The notes: generated by a model not told the origin, from the letters alone. Numbered from the stretch's first letter, positions 1 to 5,702 are shown. The stretch: DNA of 5,987 nt from Smithellaceae bacterium (GCA_028704195.1 JAQVLL010000139.1:1-5987), one strand, 5' to 3'. Translations and numbers: made by a program.

Positions 1-782
1 CCCTTGAAAACAATCACCGGTTTCCTGGAAGCCGCTTTTTTGATGGCGAGGAAGAAATCTTCGCCGTCCTTAATGCCTTCGATGTACATCGATATGACCT
101 GTGTTTCCGGATCGTCGGCCAGATAGCGCAGCAATTCCGACTCACGCAGATCAACCCCATTGCCGAAACTTACCATCTTGCTGAAACGGATGCCCAGGTA
201 ATTTCCCGCGTGCGCAAGATCGATCGCCATGCCGCCGCTTTGCGCCAGAAAGGCCACCGGTCCGCTGATGCGCGACAGATCAGGCCCCGGAAGCAGGGTC
301 AATCCGCTTGCCGGACAATAAATGCCGAAACAGTTGGGACCGATCACCCGGATCCCTCTTGCGGCGGTTTCCTGAAGCTGTTTTTCCAATGCTTTGCCTT
401 CTTCGGTTCCCAGTTCGCCAAAACCCGAGGACAGGATTTCCGCTCCGGCCGCGCCCTTTTTGCGGCAGGCTTCCAGTGCATCCGGAACATGCCGGGCCGA
501 CACGGCAATGACGGCAAAGTCGATTTTTTCGGGGATGTCTTCCACCCGCTTGAAGATTTCCATCCCGGAAATATTGCCGCCTTTGGGGTTGACGGGATAT
601 ATTTTCCCTTCAAAACCCATGGCCATAATGGACTTCAACATACCGGTGCCAAAGCCGGCGCTGCCTTCTTCGGCGGAAACGCCAATAATGGCAAGGGTCC
701 GGGGATGAAAAATTCTTTGATAATCCGTAGCAGGATAGCGGGTTTTTCTGCTGCTTTTTATTCTTCCTGGCCTGCCTGACAT
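1..782 (-). CDS. NDP-forming acyl/acetyl-CoA synthetase, CoA-binding (alpha-type) region, partial at the window edge
   Basis: Reading the minus strand from ATG at 782-780 gives 260 uninterrupted codons that run off base 1, so only the N-terminal part is present. Members of this family interconvert an acyl-CoA plus NDP and phosphate with the free acid, CoA and NTP in the cytoplasm. Visible hallmarks are the Rossmann CoA-binding start (IIGVSAEEGSAGFG, residues 32-45), YPVNPKGG (62-69), IGPNCFGIYCP (147-157), GPVAFLAQSGG (174-184), VSFGNGVD (204-211) and the domain-end KPVIVFK (254-260). These match the CoA-binding and succinyl-CoA-ligase-like domains of acetate-CoA ligase (ADP-forming). The phosphorylated-histidine region and any fused ATP-grasp beta part would lie outside the window, so a single-domain alpha subunit and a fused protein of about 700 residues cannot be told apart. 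The start is supported by GGAGG at 789-793, six bases upstream. It follows marR with a 55-base gap and is probably co-transcribed with it. Family is confident; acyl substrate unknown. Confidence 0.9.
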   Translation of the reverse strand, partial: MSGRPGRIKSSRKTRYPATDYQRIFHPRTLAIIGVSAEEGSAGFGTGMLKSIMAMGFEGKIYPVNPKGGNISGMEIFKRVEDIPEKIDFAVIAVSARHVPDALEACRKKGAAGAEILSSGFGELGTEEGKALEKQLQETAARGIRVIGPNCFGIYCPASGLTLLPGPDLSRISGPVAFLAQSGGMAIDLAHAGNYLGIRFSKMVSFGNGVDLRESELLRYLADDPETQVISMYIEGIKDGEDFFLAIKKAASRKPVIVFK

Positions 783-788
783 GGATAA

Positions 789-793
789 CCTCC
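789..793 (-). promoter_or_regulatory. Ribosome binding site of the acyl-CoA synthetase gene
   Basis: The minus strand reads GGAGG here, six bases before ATG at 782. It is a near-ideal Shine-Dalgarno sequence and fixes the start of the partial gene. It is much stronger than the one in front of the upstream marR, which would allow the enzyme to be made in excess of its regulator. Confidence 0.8.
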
Positions 794-837
794 CTTCCCG
801 ACGATTTTATCTTGCATGCTAAATATTAAACTGCAAT

Positions 838-1248
838 TTATTTCCGAAGATCTTTCAACATCCGGATGAGCAGCAGCCTTTCTTCCGTGCTGAACAATGA
901 AAGAACTTCCTGGTTCAAATCTTCGGTTTTCTTTATGAAATTATCACGGCATTGATGTGCTTTCTCGGTTAATTGAATGTCCAGCACGCGCCGGTCCTCT
1001 TTCACATTCTTTACCAGCCAGCCGTTTTCCGCCATACGGTCCAGGACGCCTGAGAGGGTAGCGCTGTCCAGGTTTAAGCGCTTCCCCAGTTCTCCGGCGG
1101 AAAGCCCCTCCTCTTCGTAAAGAGCGTGCAGAACCAGTCCCTGTATGGGGGTCAGGCCATAAGGCTGCATTTTGGATTTAAAAGTCGCGTACACTTTCTG
1201 GTTGGCTTTGCTGAGGATAAACAGGATAACGTCCTGGTAACTGATCAT
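838..1248 (-). CDS. MarR-family transcriptional regulator
   Basis: A 136-residue winged-helix regulator, of typical MarR length. An N-terminal dimerisation helix (about 1-26) is followed by the winged-helix core: GLTPIQGLVLHAL (31-43), GLSAGELGKRLNL (48-60), the recognition helix DSATLSGVLDRMAENGWL (61-78), and a wing with the conserved acidic-basic motif KEDRRVLDIQLTEKA (83-97). C-terminal helices (about 98-136) complete the dimer interface. The frame extends 16 codons further up to a TTG at 1296, but that extension lies over the promoter and operator palindrome (1265-1284) and has no ribosome site, so ATG at 1248 is chosen; its own Shine-Dalgarno is weak. MarR proteins are usually repressors released by small ligands or acyl-CoAs. 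The position directly upstream of the acyl-CoA synthetase suggests control of that operon and itself. The ligand is unknown; family assignment is strong. Confidence 0.92.
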   Translation of the reverse strand: MISYQDVILFILSKANQKVYATFKSKMQPYGLTPIQGLVLHALYEEEGLSAGELGKRLNLDSATLSGVLDRMAENGWLVKNVKEDRRVLDIQLTEKAHQCRDNFIKKTEDLNQEVLSLFSTEERLLLIRMLKDLRK

Positions 1249-1264
1249 GGAAGCACCGTCATAG

Positions 1265-1284
1265 TTATTTAGTATACGAAATAA
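1265..1284. promoter_or_regulatory. Probable MarR operator (20-bp palindrome)
   Basis: TTATTTAGTATACGAAATAA is a near-perfect palindrome: 9 of 10 base pairs are symmetric, with a GTATAC core and TTATTT/AAATAA arms. The only mismatch is 1271 against 1278. Length and AT-rich symmetry fit the 16-20 bp sites bound by MarR dimers. It lies 17 bases upstream of the chosen marR start and overlaps possible -10 sequences, so bound protein would block transcription of the marR-ligase operon. The site is seen in the sequence; binding by this MarR is inferred. Confidence 0.7.
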
Positions 1285-1306
1285 ATGAATGCTCAAATGA
1301 TGTCAA
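1271..1306 (-). promoter_or_regulatory. Candidate promoter of the marR-ligase operon
   Basis: The minus strand has a perfect -35 box, TTGACA, at 1306-1301. With a 17-base spacer the -10 would be TATTTC (1283-1278), which matches only half the consensus. A better -10 word, TATACT (1276-1271), lies inside the palindrome but 24 bases from the -35, too far for a standard sigma-70 promoter. Either way the -10 falls within the operator, as expected for an autorepressed MarR gene. The exact start point cannot be fixed by eye. Confidence 0.5.
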
Positions 1307-1321
1307 GAAATTTTAAAGACA

Positions 1322-1357
1322 TAAAAAAAGGAAGTAACCGTTTGCGGCTGCTTCCTT
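1322..1357 (-). terminator. Intrinsic terminator downstream of the lipoprotein gene
   Basis: On the minus strand AAGGAAG (1357-1351) pairs with CTTCCTT (1334-1328). Inside are a T-A pair, a G-T wobble and one mismatch, then a CCG/CGG stem (1338-1340 with 1345-1347) closing a four-base loop. A run of seven Ts follows at 1329-1323. This is a textbook rho-independent terminator. It would end transcription from the lipoprotein gene just before the marR promoter, insulating the two units. Confidence 0.85.
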
Positions 1358-1369
1358 ATGTTACGTCAG

Positions 1370-1417
1370 TTTGTCATCCCGTTATCCTCCTGAGGGGTAA
1401 GATAACGGGATGACAAA
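1370..1417. repeat. Perfect 17-bp inverted repeat behind the lipoprotein gene
   Basis: The arms TTTGTCATCCCGTTATC (1370-1386) and its exact reverse complement (1401-1417) flank a 14-base loop. Neither strand has a T-run after the stem, so it is not a canonical intrinsic terminator; the real terminator follows 12 bases away on minus. It begins five bases after the lipoprotein stop codon. It could be a 3'-end mRNA-stabilising hairpin, an interspersed palindromic repeat unit (the GTCATCCCG word is of the kind found in such repeats), or a protein-binding site. Confidence 0.8.
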
Positions 1418-1422
1418 TTCAT

Positions 1423-1980
1423 TTACCTCTTCTTTTTCTTTTTAGATGGTTTTTTCGGCTCAGCTTTTTTGATCTCGGGTGCGCAAAGTTTCATACGCAG
1501 TTTATCCAGCCCGGTGAGGATTGGAATACGATACCATTCCTGACTGTTGTGGGGATTGACACACAAAACCTGTCCCTTATTGTCATAATCCACAACTTCT
1601 TTCATTCTGTATCGTTTATTCTTGCAATCGATTTCATCAACTCTGATACTGTGATTAAAGTTTTCGTATTTTTCCGATAGCCCGGGATGGCTTTTCTGCA
1701 ACTTTTCGATCGTGCTTTTTCTGTGGTCATCGTTTACAATTTTATAGGTTGATATGGTTATGATACCGGTTGTATCATCGGTGCCTGTCACTTTATAGTA
1801 ACATTCACCCGTACGGGTTTTTCCGAGATGTTCCCATTCCTTGCTGTCCGGTATGTTCGCCTGTCCATCCGTTGATTCGGCCTTTAAAGATGCCACGGGA
1901 GGAAATGAGTTCAGTGCACAGCCCGCGATCAAAAGGACTAACAGCACCGGCAACAAAATAACTGAATAAAGATGTTTCAT
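1423..1980 (-). CDS. Lipoprotein resembling the surface-adhesin protein E family, with a lysine-rich tail
   Basis: A 185-residue secreted lipoprotein. The type II signal peptide (1-20) has a positive start, a hydrophobic core and the lipobox LIAGC with Cys21 as lipidation site; residue +2 is Ala, not Asp, so Lol sorting to the outer membrane is expected. After a linker (22-48) comes a small beta-rich domain: EWEHLGKTRTGECYYKV (48-64), a variable middle, IDCKNKRYRMKEVVDYDNKGQVL (117-139), and W149 with the final KLC (164-166). This pattern of W-x-x-L-G, C-x-x-x-x-Y-R, G-x-V-L and a terminal Cys resembles surface-adhesin protein E-like domains; this is recalled from family pattern and not tested. 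Cys60, 119, 140 and 166 could form two disulfides. The C-terminus (170-185) is almost all Lys, Pro and Arg. ATG at 1980 is preferred over ATG at 1995 because AAAGGA lies six bases upstream and the signal peptide begins correctly. It appears monocistronic. Function unknown. Confidence 0.82.
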   Translation of the reverse strand: MKHLYSVILLPVLLVLLIAGCALNSFPPVASLKAESTDGQANIPDSKEWEHLGKTRTGECYYKVTGTDDTTGIITISTYKIVNDDHRKSTIEKLQKSHPGLSEKYENFNHSIRVDEIDCKNKRYRMKEVVDYDNKGQVLCVNPHNSQEWYRIPILTGLDKLRMKLCAPEIKKAEPKKPSKKKKKR

Positions 1981-1986
1981 GTTGAT

Positions 1987-1992
1987 TCCTTT
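1987..1992 (-). promoter_or_regulatory. Ribosome binding site deciding the lipoprotein start
   Basis: AAAGGA on the minus strand lies six bases before ATG at 1980. It falls inside the five-codon extension that starts at 1995, which has no Shine-Dalgarno of its own. This supports the shorter 185-residue product. Confidence 0.7.
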
Positions 1993-2101
1993 CATTGGTT
2001 ATTTTTTGTTTTGATGAAAAAACCTACATTAATATTTCCCGTTTTTCAAGATGTCTGAAATCTGCCTTCAAAGGATACAGAAGACAACATCAACCCATCC
2101 T

Positions 2102-2142
2102 TTATACAAGGTAGCCTAGAATATATTTAAAAATTATACAAG
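2102..2142. repeat. Direct repeat TTATACAAG, with a candidate minus-strand -10 for the lipoprotein gene
   Basis: TTATACAAG occurs at 2102-2110 and again at 2134-2142, 32 bases apart (about three helical turns), with very AT-rich DNA between. Read on minus, the copies are CTTGTATAAA and CTTGTATAAT; the latter contains a perfect TATAAT (2139-2134) that could be the -10 for the lipoprotein gene. No good -35 stands 16-18 bases upstream, and the leader would be about 150 bases long. Promoter role is tentative; paired regulator sites are an alternative. Confidence 0.3.
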
Positions 2143-2213
2143 ACCGTTGCTTCCCTTGAGCATCCCTTTTTACCAATTCTTAAGTTGAGGGAATCTGTGA
2201 CTATATTCCTTGC

Positions 2214-2350
2214 GAGGTGGAAGCCATGGCCACGCACCGGCCTTAAGTCTTGATGCCGCAATGGACGAAATCACAAAGAACAGGGACGTGATCTACAATC
2301 CTGATGCCGCCGCGTGCAACTTTGTTTAACGCGATGGCGGTCCCCGTCCC
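2214..2350 (+). pseudogene. Decayed C-terminal fragment of an HD-GYP phosphodiesterase
   Basis: Three consecutive plus-strand frames give peptides that together follow the end of HD-GYP domains (cyclic di-GMP phosphodiesterases). EVEAMATHRP (2214-2243) corresponds to the DVVEAMASHRP motif. LSLDAAMDEITKNRDVIYNPDAAA (2243-2314), in a different frame, corresponds to the ALG-x-DAALEEI-x-KN...YDPEVVDA stretch. ATLFNAMAVP (2316-2345), in the third frame, corresponds to the CLxLF-x-x-KGF end. About four residues (YRPA) are missing at the first junction, and each frame hits a stop. No HD or GYP catalytic residues remain and nothing upstream is recognisable. The fragment is therefore non-functional debris of a gene once oriented like the large regulator. 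The match is by recalled family consensus, not by a search. Confidence 0.6.
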
Positions 2351-2420
2351 TGCAAACACAAGTGAAAGATTTTATTTCATCATTCTTCAATCCGCTTTTG
2401 ACACGGCGTTGGACAGGATT

Positions 2421-2448
2421 TGCATTCGCTCAAGTGCAGATATTTTTT
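2421..2448 (+). terminator. Weak candidate terminator behind the HD-GYP remnant
   Basis: TGCATT (2421-2426) can pair with AGTGCA (2433-2438), one pair being a G-T wobble, around a six-base loop. Six Ts follow at 2443-2448 after a four-base gap. The stem is short, so this may be chance; it could be the fossil terminator of the decayed gene. Confidence 0.25.
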
Positions 2449-2476
2449 CACAGAGAGCGGAAATCATCTTTTTTTA

Positions 2477-2515
2477 TTGCATATTCTCATTGCTTTCTAT
2501 AACTTGCATTATAAA
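2477..2515 (+). promoter_or_regulatory. Candidate promoter region of the large regulator gene
   Basis: This AT-rich stretch holds -10-like words TATAAC (2498-2503) and TATAAA (2510-2515), and -35-like words TTGCAT (2477-2482) and TTGCTT (2490-2495). Their spacings are 15 and 14 bases, shorter than ideal, so no single pairing is convincing. It lies 37-75 bases before the start codon, where the promoter should be. No GG-N10-GC sigma-54 element is visible in the spacer. Confidence 0.3.
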
Positions 2516-2551
2516 CAGAATAAAATGTTGGGACACTAACGATAGAACTCT

Positions 2552-5500
2552 ATGTTGAATGATCATTTTTCTGAAGAACAATGGGCATTTCTGGCCGTTT
2601 TCGACGCTTTGGGGGGGGCGTTGCCGGTCGAAATCGCCGGTATGTTTGCCCCGCTTTCAGACGGGCAGCTCCTGGATGTGATTGAACGGGGAACCGACCT
2701 GATTGTACCTGCCGGGGAAGATGCCTTCGCTTTATCCCCCGATGCGCCACGCGAGTCGCTTCAAAAGCTACATAAAATCAATACCAAAGAACATCTGCAG
2801 CAAATGATTCTGCGGATGGAAAAACTGGGTCTTGGTGAAAAAATTGACAATACTGCCCTCATCCGCGTCCTCAAGCATGCCGGCCGGGTGACGGATGCTG
2901 CCCGCCTTGCCTGTGAGTCTGCCCGGGTAATGGAAAGGGGAGGTGATCCGGAAACAGCCCGGTCACAGTTTATCCATATTCAGGCCGATCTGGCGAAAGC
3001 TCTCGAAAACCCGGAAAATGCCAGGCTATTCATTGAGGTCGTGCTCAATATATCGCGTTTGTCGATCCGTTTGGAGAAATTCGGTCCCGATGTCTTAAAG
3101 ATCCTTCGGCAGGCCAGGTTCTGTGCCGAGCAGATTGGTGATCGCCGTTCAAGCGCCGTTATCAAACTTTATCTTGGTCGCTATTACATGCTCCACGATC
3201 ATCTGGAGGATGCTTTGTCCATCATGCAGGCCGCGAATCAGGAAGTCGATAATCTGGGTGATGATGATATCCTGACCCGGACTGCCGAATCCCGGGCTTT
3301 TTTTTATTACCTGCGGGGCCTTCACGGGGACGTTGTGAACACGCTTGAAAAGGCATTAGGAGTATCCGAAAGCCTGGATCAATGTTTTCTTGATCCCCAG
3401 ACACCGATTTTCTATGGAACCAGTCTGGCCTTTACCGGCCGGTATCACCAGGCCATCGGTATATTGCATGCCGTCTGGCGTGGTGCCGTGAAGGACGGTA
3501 AAACATCCCTGGCCGTGCATTATCGTGCGGTCCTTGGTGTGGTTCTGCTGATGATGAGCAGAAACCGCGAAGCCGAGGGCCAGCTCAGGGAGGCCTCGAA
3601 GGATGCCCTGAATGCCAAAAATTGGATTGCGTACAGCATCGCCGAGATCGCACTGGCCTATGCGGAGCTGAGAAGCAGCCTTGTTTGTGAGTCTTATTCT
3701 CACATGAGCAGTTGTATGAGGCGCCTGGTCATTGCCGGTGTTATGCCGCGACAATATCCTGACAATTTTTTGCTGGAGATGCTGCTGGCCTTTCACCAGA
3801 GAGGTTTTAATCCGCTGCCTTTTTTCAATTTTTCGGGCGAGATATCCAGACTTTCGGCCGGACCGAATGTACATCTCAAAGGAATGGCCTTGAGGCTGTC
3901 GGCAGCGCAGGGCAAAAAGGATGCAGAAAGATGTATGCGCGACCTCATCGAAAGTGAGAACTGCCTGAAGCGCTCCGGGGACCGGGTCGAACTTGCCAAA
4001 ACCCGTGTCGATATGGCTCGATTAACGCTGCAGGCGGGGGATCAGGCCAAAGCAAGGGAGCTTGCACTGGCGGCCTGGGATGGAATGTCAGGCCTGAATC
4101 TGTTCCCGGATGATCTTGCCTGGCTTTTAGAGGGCTCTATCCTGGAAAACGATTCCTTTACGGATAGGGCAGGGCAACTGTTCGAGATGATTGAGCAGTT
4201 TTTGCCGGCAAGGGAACCATCTGATATTTTAGGTTTAATGCTCGATGCAACGAGCCGCTTTTTCAGGTCCGAGCGCGCGGGGCTGTTCTGGTTTACAGAT
4301 AAACTGGATAGGGCGCCGATACTCCGTTGCGGCAGGAACCTGACCCGAAAAGATGTTTTAGAGGGTGGATTGCGCAATCAACTTGCCCTGATCTACAAAA
4401 CCATGCATGAAAACCGGGCGCAGCATATTCGGTCGGTCCGCATGGCTGCTCTGAGCATCCCGGTGGAAGCAGGCGGTTCAGTGCGGACGGTCTTTTATCA
4501 TGCCAACGCCTGCCTTGAAGACGGCTTCGACTTTTTAGACGACCATCTGCTCCTACGGCTGCAGCGGGCCTTAAGCAGTTGCATGGAAAGGATTATTGCC
4601 GATGAGCAGCAATATGAAAAACATGTAAGAGATCGTTATGCCTGTACATCTGCCGATAGAGAAAACGGTCAGGACGAAATTCTCACCCGAAACGAACGAA
4701 TGCTCCGGGAACTGGCCCGGCTGGATCAGATTGCCGGCTCGGACACCACGGTTTTGATTACCGGCGAGAACGGTTCAGGCAAGGGGCTTTTTGCACGACG
4801 GATTCACCGTAACAGCGCACGCAGGGGCGGGCCGTTCATTGTGGCGGATCTTGCGGTGGTTCCGGAAAGTCTTATCGAAAGAGAGCTCTTCGGTCACGAG
4901 AAAGGCGCATATGCTGCCGCCGGTGAACAATATGTCGGTAAAATTGAGCTTGCTGATAAGGGTACGCTTTTCATCAACGAACCCGGACAGATGACCAAAT
5001 CCGTGCAGGAAAAACTTTTGAGGGCTTTGCAGGAAAAGAGAGTGATGCGTTTGGGGGGATCGCGTTTTCTTGAAGTGGATTTCCGGTTGTTGACGGCAAC
5101 CAGCCAAAATTTAACCCGGGAGGTTGAGGCGGGACGTTTCCGGCAGGATCTCTACCACCGCATCAATATCGCGCATGTAGAAGTGCCGTCATTGAGGGAA
5201 AGGGGCAGCGATATCATTTTGATTGCCAAACACTTTCTGGATACAGCGGCACGGCAGTTCAACCGTTTGGTTCCCGGTTTTAGCGCAAAGGACGAACGAT
5301 CGCTTCTGTCTTACCATTGGCCCGGGAACGTTCGTGAACTCAAGAATGTTATCGAGCGCGCCGTGCTTTTATTCACCGGAGATCGCATCGAGCTCATACT
5401 TTCCGGGGGAGCGTCTGTTTCAGAAAAAAGCCCGTTTGACGATGTGCCAAGTGTTGATGAAATCCAACGTCGTTACATCCGCTATGTCCTCCAGATGACG

Positions 5501-5614
5501 GGGGGCCGTATTAGTGGCCCCGGCGGCGCGGCCGAGATTCTGGGTCTGCCTCGCACCACGCTGAATGCACGCCTGAAGAAACTCGGAATTAATCAAAAAA
5601 TCAAACAAATTTAA
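2552..5614 (+). CDS. WH-TPR-GAF-AAA+(sigma-54-type)-Fis HTH transcriptional regulator with degenerate AAA+ motifs
   Basis: A 1020-residue cytoplasmic regulator. Residues 1-75 resemble the winged-helix segment that follows the NTPase of STAND proteins (FSEEQWAFLAVFDALGGALP). Residues about 80-530 are repeated amphipathic helices of TPR type (for example LYLGRYYMLHDHLEDALSIM). Residues about 536-685 look like a reduced GAF sensor domain, then a charged linker. The sigma-54-interaction AAA+ domain (about 710-945) has Walker A GENGSGKG (738-745), FGHEKGAYAAAGE, Walker B TLFINE (805-810), sensor I TATSQNL, arginine fingers R864 and R870, and WPGNVRELKN (923-932). A Fis-type helix-turn-helix ends the protein (AAEILGLPRTTLNARLKKLGI, 993-1013). 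Oddities: GAFTGA is GAYAAA (785-790), the Walker B Asp is Asn809, and the sensor I Asn is Ser851, so sigma-54 activation is doubtful. There is no receiver domain and no NTPase before the TPRs. ATG at 2552 has no clear Shine-Dalgarno; an in-frame TAG at 2543-2545 closes the frame. It stands alone with no target operon alongside. Domain order is confident; signal and targets are unknown. Confidence 0.93.
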   Translation: MLNDHFSEEQWAFLAVFDALGGALPVEIAGMFAPLSDGQLLDVIERGTDLIVPAGEDAFALSPDAPRESLQKLHKINTKEHLQQMILRMEKLGLGEKIDNTALIRVLKHAGRVTDAARLACESARVMERGGDPETARSQFIHIQADLAKALENPENARLFIEVVLNISRLSIRLEKFGPDVLKILRQARFCAEQIGDRRSSAVIKLYLGRYYMLHDHLEDALSIMQAANQEVDNLGDDDILTRTAESRAFFYYLRGLHGDVVNTLEKALGVSESLDQCFLDPQTPIFYGTSLAFTGRYHQAIGILHAVWRGAVKDGKTSLAVHYRAVLGVVLLMMSRNREAEGQLREASKDALNAKNWIAYSIAEIALAYAELRSSLVCESYSHMSSCMRRLVIAGVMPRQYPDNFLLEMLLAFHQRGFNPLPFFNFSGEISRLSAGPNVHLKGMALRLSAAQGKKDAERCMRDLIESENCLKRSGDRVELAKTRVDMARLTLQAGDQAKARELALAAWDGMSGLNLFPDDLAWLLEGSILENDSFTDRAGQLFEMIEQFLPAREPSDILGLMLDATSRFFRSERAGLFWFTDKLDRAPILRCGRNLTRKDVLEGGLRNQLALIYKTMHENRAQHIRSVRMAALSIPVEAGGSVRTVFYHANACLEDGFDFLDDHLLLRLQRALSSCMERIIADEQQYEKHVRDRYACTSADRENGQDEILTRNERMLRELARLDQIAGSDTTVLITGENGSGKGLFARRIHRNSARRGGPFIVADLAVVPESLIERELFGHEKGAYAAAGEQYVGKIELADKGTLFINEPGQMTKSVQEKLLRALQEKRVMRLGGSRFLEVDFRLLTATSQNLTREVEAGRFRQDLYHRINIAHVEVPSLRERGSDIILIAKHFLDTAARQFNRLVPGFSAKDERSLLSYHWPGNVRELKNVIERAVLLFTGDRIELILSGGASVSEKSPFDDVPSVDEIQRRYIRYVLQMTGGRISGPGGAAEILGLPRTTLNARLKKLGINQKIKQI

Positions 5615-5658
5615 TATATTGTTAACAAGAGGCCTTTACCGGCTAAAATTTTGTGACC

Positions 5659-5702
5659 AAATGACGTAATACGGCCATTTAAGTGTCCATATTACGTCAT
5701 TT
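5659..5702. repeat. Perfect 13-bp-arm inverted repeat downstream of the regulator
   Basis: AAATGACGTAATA (5659-5671) and its exact reverse complement (5690-5702) flank 18 bases; after one mismatch GG (5673-5674) and CC (5687-5688) extend the stem to 15 pairs. It begins 45 bases after the regulator stop. Only a TTT ends the stem, so it is a weak intrinsic terminator at best. It could instead be a two-half-site operator containing the symmetric word TGACGTAA/TTACGTCA. The structure is certain; the role is open. Confidence 0.75.

Noticed and set aside
210..779. 189-codon plus-strand open frame and its shorter neighbours
   Set aside because: It lies antisense to the acyl-CoA synthetase, whose frame shows clear family motifs. 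The plus-strand translation has low-complexity, Phe- and Gly-rich shadow composition and no domain.
1370..1417. CRISPR repeat or terminator reading of the long inverted repeat
   Set aside because: There is a single copy with no spacers, and no T-tract on either side; the nearby 1322-1357 hairpin has the T-tract instead.
2409..2425. Sigma-54 promoter TTGGACAGGATTTGC
   Set aside because: The spacing between GG and GC is nine bases, where ten are required, and the flanks do not fit.
2304..2558. 84-codon plus-strand open frame before the regulator
   Set aside because: Only its first part matches the HD-GYP remnant; the rest is AT-rich spacer translation. It is treated as part of the pseudogene, not as a gene.
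3356..3874. 172-codon minus-strand open frame inside the regulator gene
   Set aside because: It is antisense to the conserved TPR region, has no ribosome site and no recognisable motif.
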